A DNA stretch of 64,000 bases from Larix kaempferi (Eukaryota > Streptophyta > Pinopsida > Pinales > Pinaceae), in contig BSBM01000779.1 of assembly GCA_027924585.1 (NCBI GenBank), forward strand, positions 16,350,001 through 16,414,000, in the 5' to 3' direction. Both the position numbers and the translations under genes were made by a program. Positions 24,180-35,268 of this stretch are shown here, piece after piece. Numbering within the stretch: position 1 is the stretch's first letter; the number at the start of each line of letters is the position of its first letter. The notes beneath the pieces are model-generated. The model did no database searches and was not told the origin of the DNA. It saw nothing but the letters and a program-made list of their open reading frames with translations.

Positions 24180-25324
24180 ACTTGTACAATTCGAAAACGT
24201 TAAATGTTGGTGAAATGTTTGACTCCTCCGACAACTCCAATACATAGGCATTATCTGAATTTTTCTTCAATATCTTACATGGACCAATTTTCTTTAGCTT
24301 CAACTTGTTGTTTGTTCCCCTTGGAAACATTTATTTTCGTAAGTGAGCATAGACTAAATCTCCTTCCTTGAATTCCTGCAGTCTTTTCTTTTTTTCAGCC
24401 CTTAGTTTATAGTTTGCGTTGCTTTTCTCCAACTATTTCCAGACCCTTTCATGTGCTCGAAAAATGACTTGGCGTTTGCACTCTTCTGTGTTCCAGTCGA
24501 CAACTTCATCAAGTCGGTCATTCCATGTGGAATTCTCCCTTGCATGATCTAGAATGTTCTTAATCTATTCAACTTGTTTGCCAAATTATTGTAAGCAAAC
24601 TCTGCTTGAGCAAGCACGTTCTTCCATTGTTTCATTCGGCCAACGAATAAACATCTTAATAAATTCCCTAGACTTATGTCACAACTTCAATCTGCCCATC
24701 GGTCTATGGATAGTGTGTAGAATTGAACTGCAACCTTCTATTCAACTTCTTCCACAAGGTCCTCTAGAAAAGTCCCATAAACTTGGTGTCTTTATCCAAA
24801 GTTGTGCTCTTCAACAACCCATTAAATCTTAAAATTTATTTTAAAAACAAAACAACAATTCATGTGGCATCACTTGTCTTCTTGCAGGGAATAAAGTGTG
24901 CCATCTTTGAAAATATGTCAATAACTATGAATATGGAATCGTTACCTTGCTGAGTCTTAGGCAACTCCAAAACAAAATCCATACAGATATCTTCGCATGG
25001 AACCTCTGGTATAGGTAATGGTGTATAAATTCATGTATTTTGGCTCCTTCCTTTTGCATGCTGACAAATTCTACAATGTTGTATATGTTTCTTCACATCC
25101 CTTTCCAATACCGGCCAATAATATTTTTCTTCAACCAATGCCCTGGTCTTATCGATGCCAAAATTTCCTTCTAATCCTCCACTATGTAATTGTTTGATCA
25201 AATTTTCTCTCGCTGATCCCCTGGGAATGCACAATTGATGACCCTTAAACATGTATCCTTCTTGGATGAAATAGTCCAAATATGGAGTCATGTTGACACT
25301 ACATGGCTCTCGGTATGCTTTCAA
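24180..25324 (-). pseudogene. gypsy #2 integrase
   Basis: The zinc-binding domain is open at 25324-25031 (HSGGLEGNFGIDKTRALVEE, then YYWPVLERDVKKHIQHCRIC, with histidines and the CxxC). It is followed leftward by a core with readable pieces: [29 protein letters not shown], and a C-terminal ANYKLRAEKKKRLQEFKEGD-type segment ending near 24200. Stops and frameshifts interrupt the core, so no functional enzyme can be made. It would catalyse strand transfer of element cDNA in a living relative. Confidence 0.83.
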
Positions 25325-25339
25325 TACTTTATCAAAATC

Positions 25340-25989
25340 TTCATTGAATTCTTAGTCGACCGCCATCAACTATAAACCATTTGATTGAACAGTCATCATG
25401 TTCAATAAAGCAACCCTTAGAATCAACACGTCAGCAACCATGTTTGAGTTTCCCAACTCATGCCTTAAAACAAAAGTATAAATCTACAAACATTCTACCC
25501 ACTTCATAAGTCTTTGGTTTAACTTGTTCTGAGTATTCAAATACCTCAGAGCTTGATGATTAGTGAACAATACAAATTCCTGGGAATCAGATACTGTCTC
25601 CATTTCTCCAATGCATGCACAATAACATAAAATTCCTAGTCATAGACTGGATACTTTTGCTTAGCCTCATCCAACTTTTCACTGAAAAATGCAATTGTTC
25701 AACCTTCCTGACTTAACACTACTCCAATTGCTGCTCCACTAGCATCACAGTCTACTTGAAAAACTTTTTTGAAATACGGGAGAGGCAAAACTAGTATCTC
25801 AGTCACCTTTTGCTTCAACCTTTCAAATTCTCTTTGAGCTACTCTAGTCCACTTAAATTCACCCTTCTCCATCCATGTTGTCATTGGTGCATATATATGA
25901 TTGAAATATTTAAAAAAATTCCTATAAAAACTAGCAAGTCCATGAAAACTTCTTACCTCAACGTCATTCTTTGGCATAGGCCATTCCAA
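25340..25989 (-). pseudogene. gypsy #2 RT thumb and RNase H
   Basis: At 25989-25699 the frame reads MEWPMPKNDVEVRSFHGLAS, FYRNFFKYFNHIYAPMTTWM and FQVDCDASGAAIGVVLSQEG. This is the RT connection and the start of RNase H, with the first catalytic aspartate kept. RNase H continues leftward with stops to about 25340 (ALRYLNTQ, LVLKHELGN-type pieces). Just right of 25989 the sequence jumps to the end of the protease, so the RT fingers and palm are absent. Confidence 0.82.
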
Positions 25990-26120
25990 AATAGCAATTG
26001 TTCACCTTTCCCTTGTCATCAATTTCCTTCCTCCCTCAAGGGATTCATCTTGGTCTTCTTACCATCTTTTATCACTATAACCGCATTTATATGGCCATCA
26101 TATACCATATTTATGTCATA

Positions 26121-26420
26121 CTACCATGGTCTCCCCAATAGTAGATGAAAAGCATCCATGGGTATCACATCACAAAGTAAACTATCATAATAATTAACAA
26201 TCTTGAAATTGATCAAACATTGCTCAGACACGGTAACATAATGTCCTTTCTGCAACCATGAAACTCTAAAGGCATTTGGGTGTGGCTGACACCTCATACC
26301 TAATTTCTCTACCACTTCCTTCAAGAGCAAATTTTCAGTATTGCCTCCGTCGACTATCATGGAACAACACTTGTCTCCAATTTTAACAATGGTCCTGGAG
26401 TTAAACTTCCTCTGCACCAA
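26121..26420 (-). pseudogene. gypsy #2 aspartic protease
   Basis: The open stretch has CCSMIVDGGNTENLLLKEVV and ends DVIPMDAFHLLLGRPW, the usual end of plant gypsy proteases. The catalytic triplet is DGG rather than DSG, or DTG in retroviruses. Leftward, a KDGKKTKMNPL-like tail is followed directly by the RT connection. Confidence 0.78.
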
Positions 26421-26579
26421 TTATTTATCCTCTTGCCTAGCAGGTTGTAACAAAGTCTTTTTGGTCATCATATTTTGGCCTCCCTCATGGTCGGCTTCAT
26501 CTATGCTGCTTCCTACAGTCGAATCAATCCTACCTTTGTACTATTTGGTTTCTTACGTCCTTGCTGCATGTAAGTTTTA

Positions 26580-27590
26580 TGGGTATTCATAAGCCTTATG
26601 GCCCACTTCCTGACATTTGTAACTGACTATACTTGGTCTATCAGCAGTTCTTCCTTCGAAAGTTCGTCTTCTTCCAAATGTACCTCAACCTCTAGGGATA
26701 GTACCACCCCTTCCATACTCTAGTGCAAGGTTTCTTGCACTACCTTCATCTCTCCTCACTTCATTGCTTCCTTCTTTCTTTTCTCCCTTGCTCTGTCCTC
26801 TTTCATAGGTGAAATTCCCTCTACCTCTTGCAATAGTTTTCCCCTTTGTTGTAGAGGTCTTTCTTGGGAATGTTTCTTTTGCTTTTAAGGCTAAATGGTA
26901 AGCCTATTTGATTTTTCTGAACCATGACAAACTTAACTCATCTTGAATGGCATATTTCAGTCCATTCATATAACTTGCTACAACTTCTTCACCTTCATCA
27001 GTATGTCCAACCCTTATGGACAGTTTGTAGAATTCTATAGTGAATTCCTGAACAATCAACTACTGTTGTCTTAGATTTTGCAATTTTATGAACAAGGTTA
27101 TCATATAATTAGTGGAAAGAAATTTATCTTTCAACCTGGTGATCATTTGGTCCCAAGTCTTGATTTTATCTTTGCCCTTCTTCACTATGTCAACCTGTAC
27201 ATTGTCCCACCACAATGAGGCATGACCTTTCAACTTCAAGCAATCAAATTTCACCCTTTTGGGGTCTTCAATCTGCCCCATGTAAAAAAAAAATTCCATA
27301 TCCATGATCCAGTTTATAAGCTCTTCAGGGTTTAGGGTTCCTGAATAGATAAAAAATTCCATCTTGGATCTACCCTTCATCTCAGACAATACTTTTAATA
27401 ATCTTTCCTCTAAAACTTCTTTTGTTTCCCCAACAACTTCTCTTTCCTCAATCTCCTCATCACCGTGGTCAAGGGTTTTATCCATAAAACCCTTCTTTTG
27501 TGCTTCTTTCACAATAGTCAACTCATTTTTTGGAGTTCTCATAGTTTGAACACACTCCTCGAATGTTTCAACCATGGACATTCACGCCCT
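26580..27590 (-). pseudogene. gypsy #2 gag with degenerate zinc knuckle
   Basis: At 27581-27060 there is a 173-residue open stretch with an acidic N-terminal part. It carries a capsid-like SGTLNPEELINWIMDMEFFF, then KLKGHASLWWDNVQ and WDQMITRLKDKFL. These are the standard capsid motifs of plant gypsy gag. The nucleocapsid at about 26640-26590 reads YKCQEVGHKAYEYP, in which two of the four zinc ligands are lost (C to S and C to Y). A basic RNA-binding linker lies between. Confidence 0.82.
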
Positions 27591-27692
27591 TTGAGCCATC
27601 GCCCACTTTACACGATCAAATCACTCATCCAAACACAACTAGATCCTTCCACATCCAATCGCAGATGGACTCTTTACCACTACTCCAACAGG

Positions 27693-27712
27693 ATGCTCAT
27701 GCTCTGATACAA
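27693..27712 (-). other. primer-binding site of gypsy #2
   Basis: The minus strand reads TGTATCAGAGCATGAGCAT just inside the 5' LTR (27715-28460). This is close to the initiator-Met tRNA complement with one base lost from the TGG start. Confidence 0.75.
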
Positions 27713-27714
27713 AC

Positions 27715-28460
27715 TGGTGCAAATGTGACCCACCTTAGTGGGTCACAAATCAAAGTGCACAACAAAAAACACAGGTAGACACCCATAGAAACACAAATCA
27801 CAATCACACAACAAATCATAATGACATCAATAAAGTCTTTTTTATTAATTTGTAAAATCAATTACAAGTGCTTGATTACAATCAAGGTGAATTCCCTATT
27901 TTGGATTTACAGTCGGTCTCTGTATGTTGTTATTTAGAAGCACCCTTCGCTCAACAACATAAAGTCAAAATTCATATTGTCTTCCATAGCCTCTATTTCA
28001 TGCTTCTGCTTCTTCTAAAAGCCTCTATGTTCTTCTCAGGAATCCCCATGGTGCACAGTGCCATGTGGGGTTCTCAACCACTATTGTTACTATTGCATTC
28101 AATGCTACAACTACCCTTGTGAAAATTTTCTTTCTTTTGCACTTTGAATCTTTCAGTCGATCGTCATCTCGATTGGAACACGTTGGCATTCTCATCCTAA
28201 AATTCTATTGAATCCACATCCATCGGCCAAATATCTGACATTGCTTCTGCTCGGGTCAACTTCATTATGAATCAACCAGTATTAGGTTGGTATTCTATCT
28301 TGTCTGCGACTTGGTCAGCTCAACCCAAGTTGACTTCCCTTTTCTCGTTTGCTTGGGCCTCACTTCCCTGCTTTCACCTGGAGGTCATTGAATCCCCCTC
28401 CAAACGACTTCAATTGCTTACCTTCGACTGATAGTCTTGGGGCCCGATGCCCCTGCATCA
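27715..28460 (-). repeat. 5' LTR of gypsy #2
   Basis: 746 bp, TGGTGCAAATG...CCCCTGCATCA on the plus strand, matching 23216-23953. TATAC follows directly. Confidence 0.93.
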
Positions 28461-28976
28461 TATACCCTTAAATAATTTATGAAAACTTGGTAATATCTCT
28501 AAAAATTATCAGTCCCATGCACTCACTAGTTCATTTGTTAAGTTAGTATAAAATTGCATGACCTTAAGCTCGATTAATTGTTGAAAATGGACAACAATAA
28601 GTTTGTGGTGTTTCTAATTGCTTTCAATTTTTTGAATTTATAGTCTAGACCTAATTTATGCATTCCTAACATTCCATAGTCAGATTTATGTTTCCCTTTT
28701 CTTAGATCATCAATAGCAATCTGAGCGACATTTTTTTGTTTTCATATATATATATATGCACATTGTCAAGGTTAATGTGATGCTATATTCACAAATAAGG
28801 TGTATCATTACCCTAATGTGTAGTGTGGCACAAACAATATCATGGTTTCCATTTATTAGACTTGTTGATAAAAAAAATCCTCAATATATAATATGGGGGG
28901 TTTTGGCATGTTCATGGATTGATTCTTAGTTGTCCACCTTGGGTCATGAAGTCTGCTATGAACAAAATAGTAACCA

Positions 28977-29330
28977 AGATACTCTTTTAAGGTTTTGCAA
29001 GGGTCGCATATAAAAGATCCTGGAGATACAGACAGGTTGTGCTAGGCATGGAAAAGATCCTGGGATGCTCTTTAGAGATCTTGCAGGATGCAAGATACTC
29101 TTTTAAGGTTTTGCGAGTTCACATGTAAAAGATCCTCGAGATCCTGACAGATTGTGCTAGGCATGGAAAAGATCCTGGAATGCTCCTTAGAGATCTTGGA
29201 GGTTGCAAGATACTCTTTTAAGGTTTTGTGAAGGTCACAAGTAAAATATTCTGGGAGATCTGATAGGTTGAGCAGTAAGCTCGTAAAAGTCCTGGGATGC
29301 TCTTTCGAGGTTTTGTTGATGCACGTAATC
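28977..29330 (+). repeat. ~116-bp tandem repeat, three copies
   Basis: Copies start AAGATACTCTTTTAAGGTTTTG at 28977, 29093 and 29208. Each continues with AAAAGATCCTGGGATGCTC-type segments. The third copy is the most diverged. The array precedes the copia-like 3' end. Confidence 0.88.
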
Positions 29331-30306
29331 AACCCTGAGAATTCCACAAGATGGCACGCTCGTAGAGATGATGAAGACCTACAGGAGGCTAGGCCTACAT
29401 CCAACATGAAAAAGGGTTGGCTCTGTAGAACTTCCTATGCCGAGAAAAATTGAAAGATAGCAGCAGTGATCAAGATGACGAGTACAACAGCAGTGACGAT
29501 GATGCTCCGTGATCCAGTGACGATGATCCAGATCCAGAATTGAAGACTTGTGCCTATATGTATTGATTACCTGTGTCAAGAGAATACCTTCCTAGTTAAG
29601 AGGGAGTGTTGATGTATTTGTAACTTCAGAAGATATTCACTTGTATATTGTATGTATTACATTTGTACTTTATTGTATCCCCGACGGAGATGTCTTATTC
29701 CTCCGATCGGAAGTGTCGTAATTTGTATTCTATTGTTGTACCTCCGACGGAGATGTTTGTTCCTCCGGGTCAGAGAAGTCATTATTGTACTTGAGTCATG
29801 TAAAGTCATTGAGGTCCATCCTCCCATGTATGACAAGGCATTAGACCCCCGAGTAGTGTCGCAAGTTATATTGTAAGCGTCGTAACTTATATTTGATGGG
29901 TTATTAGACCACCTTGGTGGGGTCGACCCTGTATGAGTCATGTGGGTTAAAGGGTTATTAGACCACCTTAGTGGGGTTGGCCCAGTGACAAGTGGTAATG
30001 GCTTATTAAACTCTCCTAAGAGAGGTCGACCCAGTTAGAGTTAAAGGCAGGTCAAGTCATTGTATAAATAGAGAGTGTGACTCTCTCATTCTATTCATTT
30101 CATTCACTCACTCACTTCGCATTAGTGAGAGAGAGGAGGAGGAGAAGTTTCTAGGAGACTATCTCTTGTTTTGGGGTTTGATCTTTGTGATCTTTGTATT
30201 GGTACTCATTCTATCTCTGAGGAAGTTGCAGGGTTTTTCACCTTCTTGGTTTTCCCCGGTGAAATGCTTTGTGTCTCTTTGTCTATTGTGTTTGATATGC
30301 TATACA
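29331..30306 (+). mobile_element. copia-like 3' end with LTR
   Basis: The polypurine tract AAGAGGGAG (about 29599-29607) is followed by an LTR starting TGTTGATGTATTTGTAAC at 29608. The LTR has a TATA box (TATAAATAGAG, about 30063), a CT-rich leader, and an end near ATACA at about 30306. AAGAGGGAG-TGTTGATG is the usual plant copia pol/LTR junction. Internal LTR repeats include TTATTAGACCACCTTGGTG (two near-copies) and CCTCCGACGGAGATG-type pieces. The upstream coding part is a short relic. I found no 5' LTR. Confidence 0.78.
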
Positions 30307-31060
30307 TTTCGTTCTCTTAGTTAATATCCTAGATCATAGTGAATTAAATGATGAAAAACTAACAAACTTATTAATGTCACGAGAATCCAAATCAAGGGAG
30401 AAGAAACGATTCAAGAACTCATTTAATCCAAGCAAAATATTATATTGTTGGAAACTTCGTATTTGAAGTTTAGGAATAATTGCAAGCATAAATTTCAATC
30501 TTTAGAAGGGTACCACTAAAGCTAAAGAATAATATTGTTGATGAACACGGACAAATAAATACCATCTTCAAAACCAAGTGTAAGATCCATGATATGTATT
30601 GTAATTTATCATTGATGGTGGGAATACTAAAAATTTGGTTTTTGTTAAAATGTACACCCCATCTAAACATATATAGAGTCATGGTCGGAAACAAGTCATC
30701 AAGTGATTGTATTTGAATAGTGCTCATCGAGTTTTCATATAGGAGATTACAAAGATAAGGTTTTATGTGATGTTGTGCTCGTGGATCTCTATCATGCATC
30801 GATGGGTAGACCTTGGTAATATGATAGGAATGATTTCCAGGATGGGAAGAATACTTCTTAGTGTTTAAAGGATAGCAATAATTTCATATTACAACTTTGA
30901 ATGAAGGAGGAAGATGATGGAGAGATTAGTAACAAAGTAAGTGTTTTGCTCAACCAAGGAATTCTCGAAGGAGGTGAGGATTTCCAAGTGTTCTCGTATG
31001 CTATTGCTAATGAAAAAGCAAAGAGAAGACGAAATAAATGTGCCTTAGGAAGTAAATGAA
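30307..31060. other. no gene recognised
   Basis: AT-rich DNA with a 109-codon minus-strand chance frame (30470-30799) lacking any motif. Confidence 0.5.
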
Positions 31061-31262
31061 TTGCTAAAAGGCTGCGATGAGACAATATCAACATATATGC
31101 CTGTGGGATTATCCCTAATGAAGATTATTGTCCATCATATTGATTTGATAAATGGATCAAATTTACCAAACAAAGAACCATACAAAACACCACTATTAGG
31201 GAGTGAGGAGGTGATTAGAGAACTCCAAGAGTCATTGGAAAAATGATTGGATATAGGAGTTC
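31061..31262 (+). pseudogene. gypsy RT N-terminal scrap
   Basis: The frame reads MPVGLSLMKIIVHHIDLING followed by SNLPNKEPYKTPLLGSEEVI and RELQESLEK, then a stop and LDIGVHG. This is the fingers region that opens plant gypsy RT (GLPPxRxIxHxIDLxxG..LPNxxxY). Only about 65 residues survive; no palm follows. Confidence 0.8.
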
Positions 31263-32320
31263 ATGGCATTTATTACATCTATATGGGAGTTATTCATAGT
31301 CCACCTCTCGAAGTTGGCACCATCTGCCCAAGTTCAACTATATAGGTTTGAGAAGCCCCTTCTCCAAGTCTACCTCCACTCAAATTATGGTGTATGTGTA
31401 TTTATTTGCCTCATATTTGCCTTATATTTGCCTTATCAAGATATATCCATGTGTTATTTTTTATAGATTGGGAGTCAAATCGTCCCAAAATATTAATAGG
31501 TGCAATAAGCGTACCTAAACTACGATTACATTTGGGATTTCTTCTTTGAGATTGATGTATGGGGTTAAGTGATTCATGTACTAGCATGGAGGAACCATAA
31601 AATTTGTACCACTTTTGAGAACTTGATCCATATCTTCCTTGAGTTGAAACAAAAATGTTATACATCTTATGCTATGAAGGAAGAATGACATTGATTTAGC
31701 TATGAGGGGTCCCTGGTATATGGTCTTCCATCACTCGAGAACTTGATGGTTTGACCAAAGCCCCATAAATATTCCAACGAAAACTTCTCACTAAAGAGGG
31801 CCCTTTTCATGGAAATCGATGTTGAGATTTGAATCTCTGAAATGTTTGGAAGTGTTATGACAAATTGGTCTCCATCAATTTGTGTCCTCTTTTTTGATGT
31901 ATGTGTGTGGCAGGGGATGATGTGCCTGTCAGTGGTGTGCTTGACGATCCCTTTGGCAACTAACGGTCGTTTTTGTCCGCAAGCACAGCGAGCGCCAATT
32001 TTTTTCGGGCTATTTTCGACTATTTTTGGGAGTTGTCTAAAAATATGTAATTTAATCCCGGTTAAGGGATTGGTGTCTATTTTCTAATCCAGGTTAATGG
32101 ATTAGGGTATTGGATGCTGCAGAATACCTATATTGTATTGTGAGTGATTCATAATGACTATGAGAAAAATAAGAGGTGTGGCTCTAAGTTTTGCTAGTTT
32201 TCTCGGTTAAGGGTTTACAGGGTAAATCTTTGTGTATTATGTGTGAATGGTATGGTGTAATCTCTGTTTTGCTTAAAAGAATCTGTATGCTTTGCTTCTC
32301 TGCACAGGTTTAAAATTTAC
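31263..32320. other. no gene recognised
   Basis: Short open frames only; no motif, terminal repeat or tRNA-like sequence seen. Confidence 0.5.
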
Positions 32321-32324
32321 AATA

Positions 32325-32380
32325 CACACACACACACACACACACATATACATATACATATACATATGTATATATATATA
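32325..32380. repeat. microsatellite (CA)n then (TATACA)n/(TA)n
   Basis: About 22 bases of alternating CA pass into ATACATATACATATAC and TATATATATA. Confidence 0.95.
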
Positions 32381-32403
32381 GCCCCCTTGGCTTGTAAGCT
32401 AGG

Positions 32404-32615
32404 TTTTTGTCAATTATGTGTAGCTCGATTGGTTGAGATGAAAGTTATCCTCCCTTGCCTAGATTCAAATCCCACTTTGTGACATGCTTGTTCTCTTCGT
32501 GAGCCAATTGTTGATTGTAGACCTAGCCATCCTCATAATGAGGGGAACTACCTGATGGGTTTCCTTGTGGAATGCATTATATGAAAAAAAACAAAAAAAG
32601 AAAGAGAAGGAAAAT
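32404..32615 (+). mobile_element. second tRNA-derived SINE
   Basis: A-box-like TAGCTCGATTGGTTGAGA and, about 35 bp on, B-box-like AGATTCAAATCCC. About 120 bp of non-tRNA body follows, then a long A-rich tail (GAAAAAAAACAAAAAAAG and on). The spacing fits a Pol III type 2 promoter. The body differs from the SINE at 18592, so it is another family. I could not identify a clear target duplication. Confidence 0.77.
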
Positions 32616-33108
32616 AAAAGAAGGTAGTTAAGCCTTAAGACATTTAGCTCTTGGCAACTATTATTCTAAGTAAAAAAGCTTTGTATATATATCTAACATA
32701 TTAATAGTGAAATGAAACATTTTACTAAAAAAATGTATTTTTACCTTTCCATAATGTCCCTTATTGAGGAATTTTCATCCCTTGTATGTTAATTGAAAGG
32801 TAATATGATAACTACATAAATAGATTTAATTTAACTATTCATTAAAGTGAAAAAAAATGGAATTAGATGGTTTTGCTTGTCTGGTTAGTTTTTTACTTGA
32901 ATTTGGATTTTTTTTTTATAAATAAATTTGAATTTTGTGTCAGAATGCACAAATAAATTCAGCTCCCTCAAATATCATAAGAAATCAGATTATGCAAGTT
33001 TAAATACTATTCTGTCAAAATTGTGTCGAAAAATACTATAGAGAAATGGCCGAAAAAACCATTTAAAATAACAAGCTTTACATTTTGTATTCTAATTAAA
33101 AAAAAACA

Positions 33109-33358
33109 ACAACAAATTTGTTAGATCGAAATCATACAATTAGTTTATTTAAATCCACCCCTTTCATTCTACATCAAATTCTATTGACATCTTTGACTTT
33201 ACTTTCAAACATTTGCTTTATGCAACATCATCTTAAAGCAACAAATTTATTAAATCCAAATCATAAAATTAGTTTATTTAAATCCACCCCTTTCACTCTA
33301 CATCAAATTCTAGTTACATCTTTGACTTTACTTTCAAACATTTGCATCTTGCAACATC
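33109..33358. repeat. ~129-bp tandem duplication
   Basis: 33109-33237 and 33238-33358 share ATTAGTTTATTTAAATCCAC, CCCTTTCA, TCTACATCAAATTCTA and CATCTTTGACTTTACTTTCA. The 86-codon open frame across them is a by-product of the duplication. Confidence 0.9.
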
Positions 33359-33596
33359 TTGATGTAGACATCGATTGATAAAAAAACATTTAAAATAATT
33401 TTGTGAGTTCGTGGTTACTATTATCTTTTCTATTAACAATTTTTAAAATGTCCGTGGGCTTACAAATTTACCAAGCCTTGATGTAGACATCGATTGATAA
33501 AAATGCCTTTAAAATAATTTTGTGAGTTCGTGGTTACTATTATCTTTTCTATTAACAATTTTTAAAATGTCCGTGGGCTTAAAAAGTTATGTTGGA
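33359..33596. repeat. 119-bp tandem duplication, nearly identical
   Basis: GATGTAGACATCGATTGATA at 33361 and again at 33480. Both copies run through TTTTGTGAGTTCGTGGTTAC to AAAATGTCCGTGGGCTTA with only a few differences, so it is much younger than its neighbours. Confidence 0.92.
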
Positions 33597-33599
33597 AAG

Positions 33600-35103
33600 T
33601 CATAACTCAAGGTTATATGTTAGCTTAAAAGGATGTTGGGGCTCTCCTTGCCTTTCCTTTTTGTAAATTAAAAAAATAAAATTATAAAATAATACTCAAC
33701 GCGACTTTTCATGTTCAAATGTGTACCACTAGAAGCTTGAATTTTATCCCATAGTCAATACTTTATTTATCCCATAGTCAATACTTAAATATCATCTAAA
33801 CCATCTTTTAAAAAATTCTCCAAACACCGGGTAATCTAAGGTTACAAATATCAATAAAGAATATACTTACATTTAGAGAAAAGCAACAATGCTTTCTCGT
33901 GCACATGAAGTAAAGTACATTTTAAATGGAAATATTTCAGGGAGACAGGTTGCCTTGTGTTAAGACATCGAAGGATTTGAAGGCAAAATACAAAGAGAGA
34001 GTCCAAGGATTTCCACCATGGGTGTCATGAGGCAAGCAAACAACCAACCACTTCTAATTATATATTTCAAATTTTTGCTAACTGTAAGCAAAACCCACTA
34101 AGCCTATAATGAATGAAAAAGTTAGGTGTGGAATTATTATGAACAATAGATTTCAGTTAATTTTTATTTAAATACAAATTTGAAATAATCAAGAAGCTGC
34201 TGAAGCACGTGGGACAAAGGAAAATGAAGCAGAAGACCAGAAAACGGAGTTTTAATCGCCATTGTAAATTGAATTCATAAAATAATTAATCGAGGAAAGA
34301 ATTGAATGAAGAAAAGCCATTACACAGAGGTCAAAGCTCTACCCGACGATCATCCGCCCTCGTGTGCTTGGCATTTCAACGCTGCCCTTTCTTCTCATCC
34401 TGCTCTGCCCGTGCGTGTGTCTTCTTTTAGTGCAGAGGAAGGACTGGGGTCGAAGGGGCCTTTCTTTAAATTCACAGCTTTTGTTTTCCCCTTTAGATCT
34501 CGAGGCCATGGAGGAACCAATACGCCCAGAAGTCCCGCCCGACGCGACTCTCAGGTCCAGGGATCGAATCTCGCTGCTCAACTCGTGAGGAACCAGGCAT
34601 GCATTGTCATTGTACAGGTAAGCCGATTGCCACACGCTCAAATAATTATTGAAAACCCGACAAAAGCACCGCAATTTTCGCACTGTTAAGCATTGACCAG
34701 TTCATCCGTTAGGTTTAGTAGGGAACAGCGTGTCCCGGAGCTGGAAATGGACAGGGATAGTTTCTGGATAGGTTTTCTTAATTTAGCTGCCTAAAAGCTC
34801 TAAATTCTTAGTCTAGACTTAATTTCCCGCATTCGTAACGATTCCATGGCCGGAGCTCTGTTTCCCTTTCCTCGGATCGTTGTTGCAGTCTGGACTCTGA
34901 GCGGCATTTGTTTCTTTTCATATATATTTTTGCGCGCTGCCAGGGTCGATGTGGTGTTCTGCTTGCGAGGAAACGGTCTCGAGGCTTCGATGTGTACCGT
35001 GGCAAAGGCAATCTCGCCGCTGCCGTTTAACAGATTTGTTGGTCCCTGAAAATTCTGAAATATATAGTGTGTAGGTTTTCAAGCCTGTTCGTGGACTGAT
35101 TCT
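33600..35103 (+). other. copy A of the triplicated segment: GC-rich, CpG-retaining, promoter/first-exon-like
   Basis: This copy keeps CpGs and has markedly higher GC from about 34300 to 35050 than the surrounding DNA. It contains a Kozak-perfect GCCATGG (ATG at 34508) opening 26 codons (MEEPIRPEVPPD...SLLNS), and a strong 5' splice site TACAG/GTAAGC after 34616. This looks like the promoter, leader exon and start of intron 1 of a host gene, with an upstream ORF or short first coding exon. I do not recognise the product. Downstream candidates are the splice-motif array and, 25 kb on, the NPG gene. Confidence 0.6.
34300..34616 (+). other. candidate first (leader) exon ending at a strong donor
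   Basis: The right edge is set by CAG/GTAAGC at 34616/34617, a near-consensus plant donor; the homologous position in copy B is TATAAGTAAG. The left edge (transcription start) is not visible. Two overlapping plus frames of 74 and 127 codons cross it, neither resembling a known protein. Coding status is open. Confidence 0.4.
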
Positions 35104-35268
35104 TGGCTGTGCAATTTTTACTATCTCTGTGCTTCAGAGTGCCCTTGCTCACCGCCACTGCTATGAGCGAGATCTTAGGGTGAATGGCGATGACGAAATT
35201 CGTAAGTGGTTGGTGCAGACCTGCCACGTGGTTGCCTAATAAGCACATAATTACGTTTGAGCCCAGTT

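Larger units (their letters stand above)
23211..28465 (-). mobile_element. Ty3/gypsy retrotransposon #2, complete ends, TSD TATAC
   Basis: Terminal LTRs at 23216-23953 and 27715-28460 both run TG...CA and are flanked by TATAC on both sides (23211-23215 and 28461-28465), a 5-bp target duplication. Read leftward, the order is LTR, primer site, gag, zinc knuckle, protease, RT thumb, RNase H, integrase and LTR. The coding region is broken by stops, and the RT palm is missing. It sits inside copy C: the flanking DNA rejoins to match copies A and B. Confidence 0.95.
21785..28950 (+). repeat. copy C of the triplicated segment, split by two insertions
   Basis: Pieces at 21785-21905, about 23035-23210 and 28466-28950 join to match copy A in order: ATGTCAAAGCTCTACC, GAGTGCAAGGACGGG, then CAAAGGTGTTTTTGAATTCAC, TTAGATCTCAAGGTCATG, CCTAGGTCCAGGGATAAA, then AAATAATTTATGAAAAC, TTGTTGAAAATGGACA and TTCATGGATTGATTCTTAG. 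The first break holds about 1.1 kb of unidentified DNA, the second a complete gypsy element. Like copy B, it has lost most CpGs. Confidence 0.8.

Noticed and set aside
31061-31262. Endogenous pararetrovirus fragment
   Set aside because: The short RT-fingers segment fits plant gypsy elements, and no movement-protein or coat-protein sequence is nearby.
34339-34683. 114-codon minus-strand frame opposite copy A
   Set aside because: High GC removes stops by chance; splice signals and copy comparison favour the plus strand.
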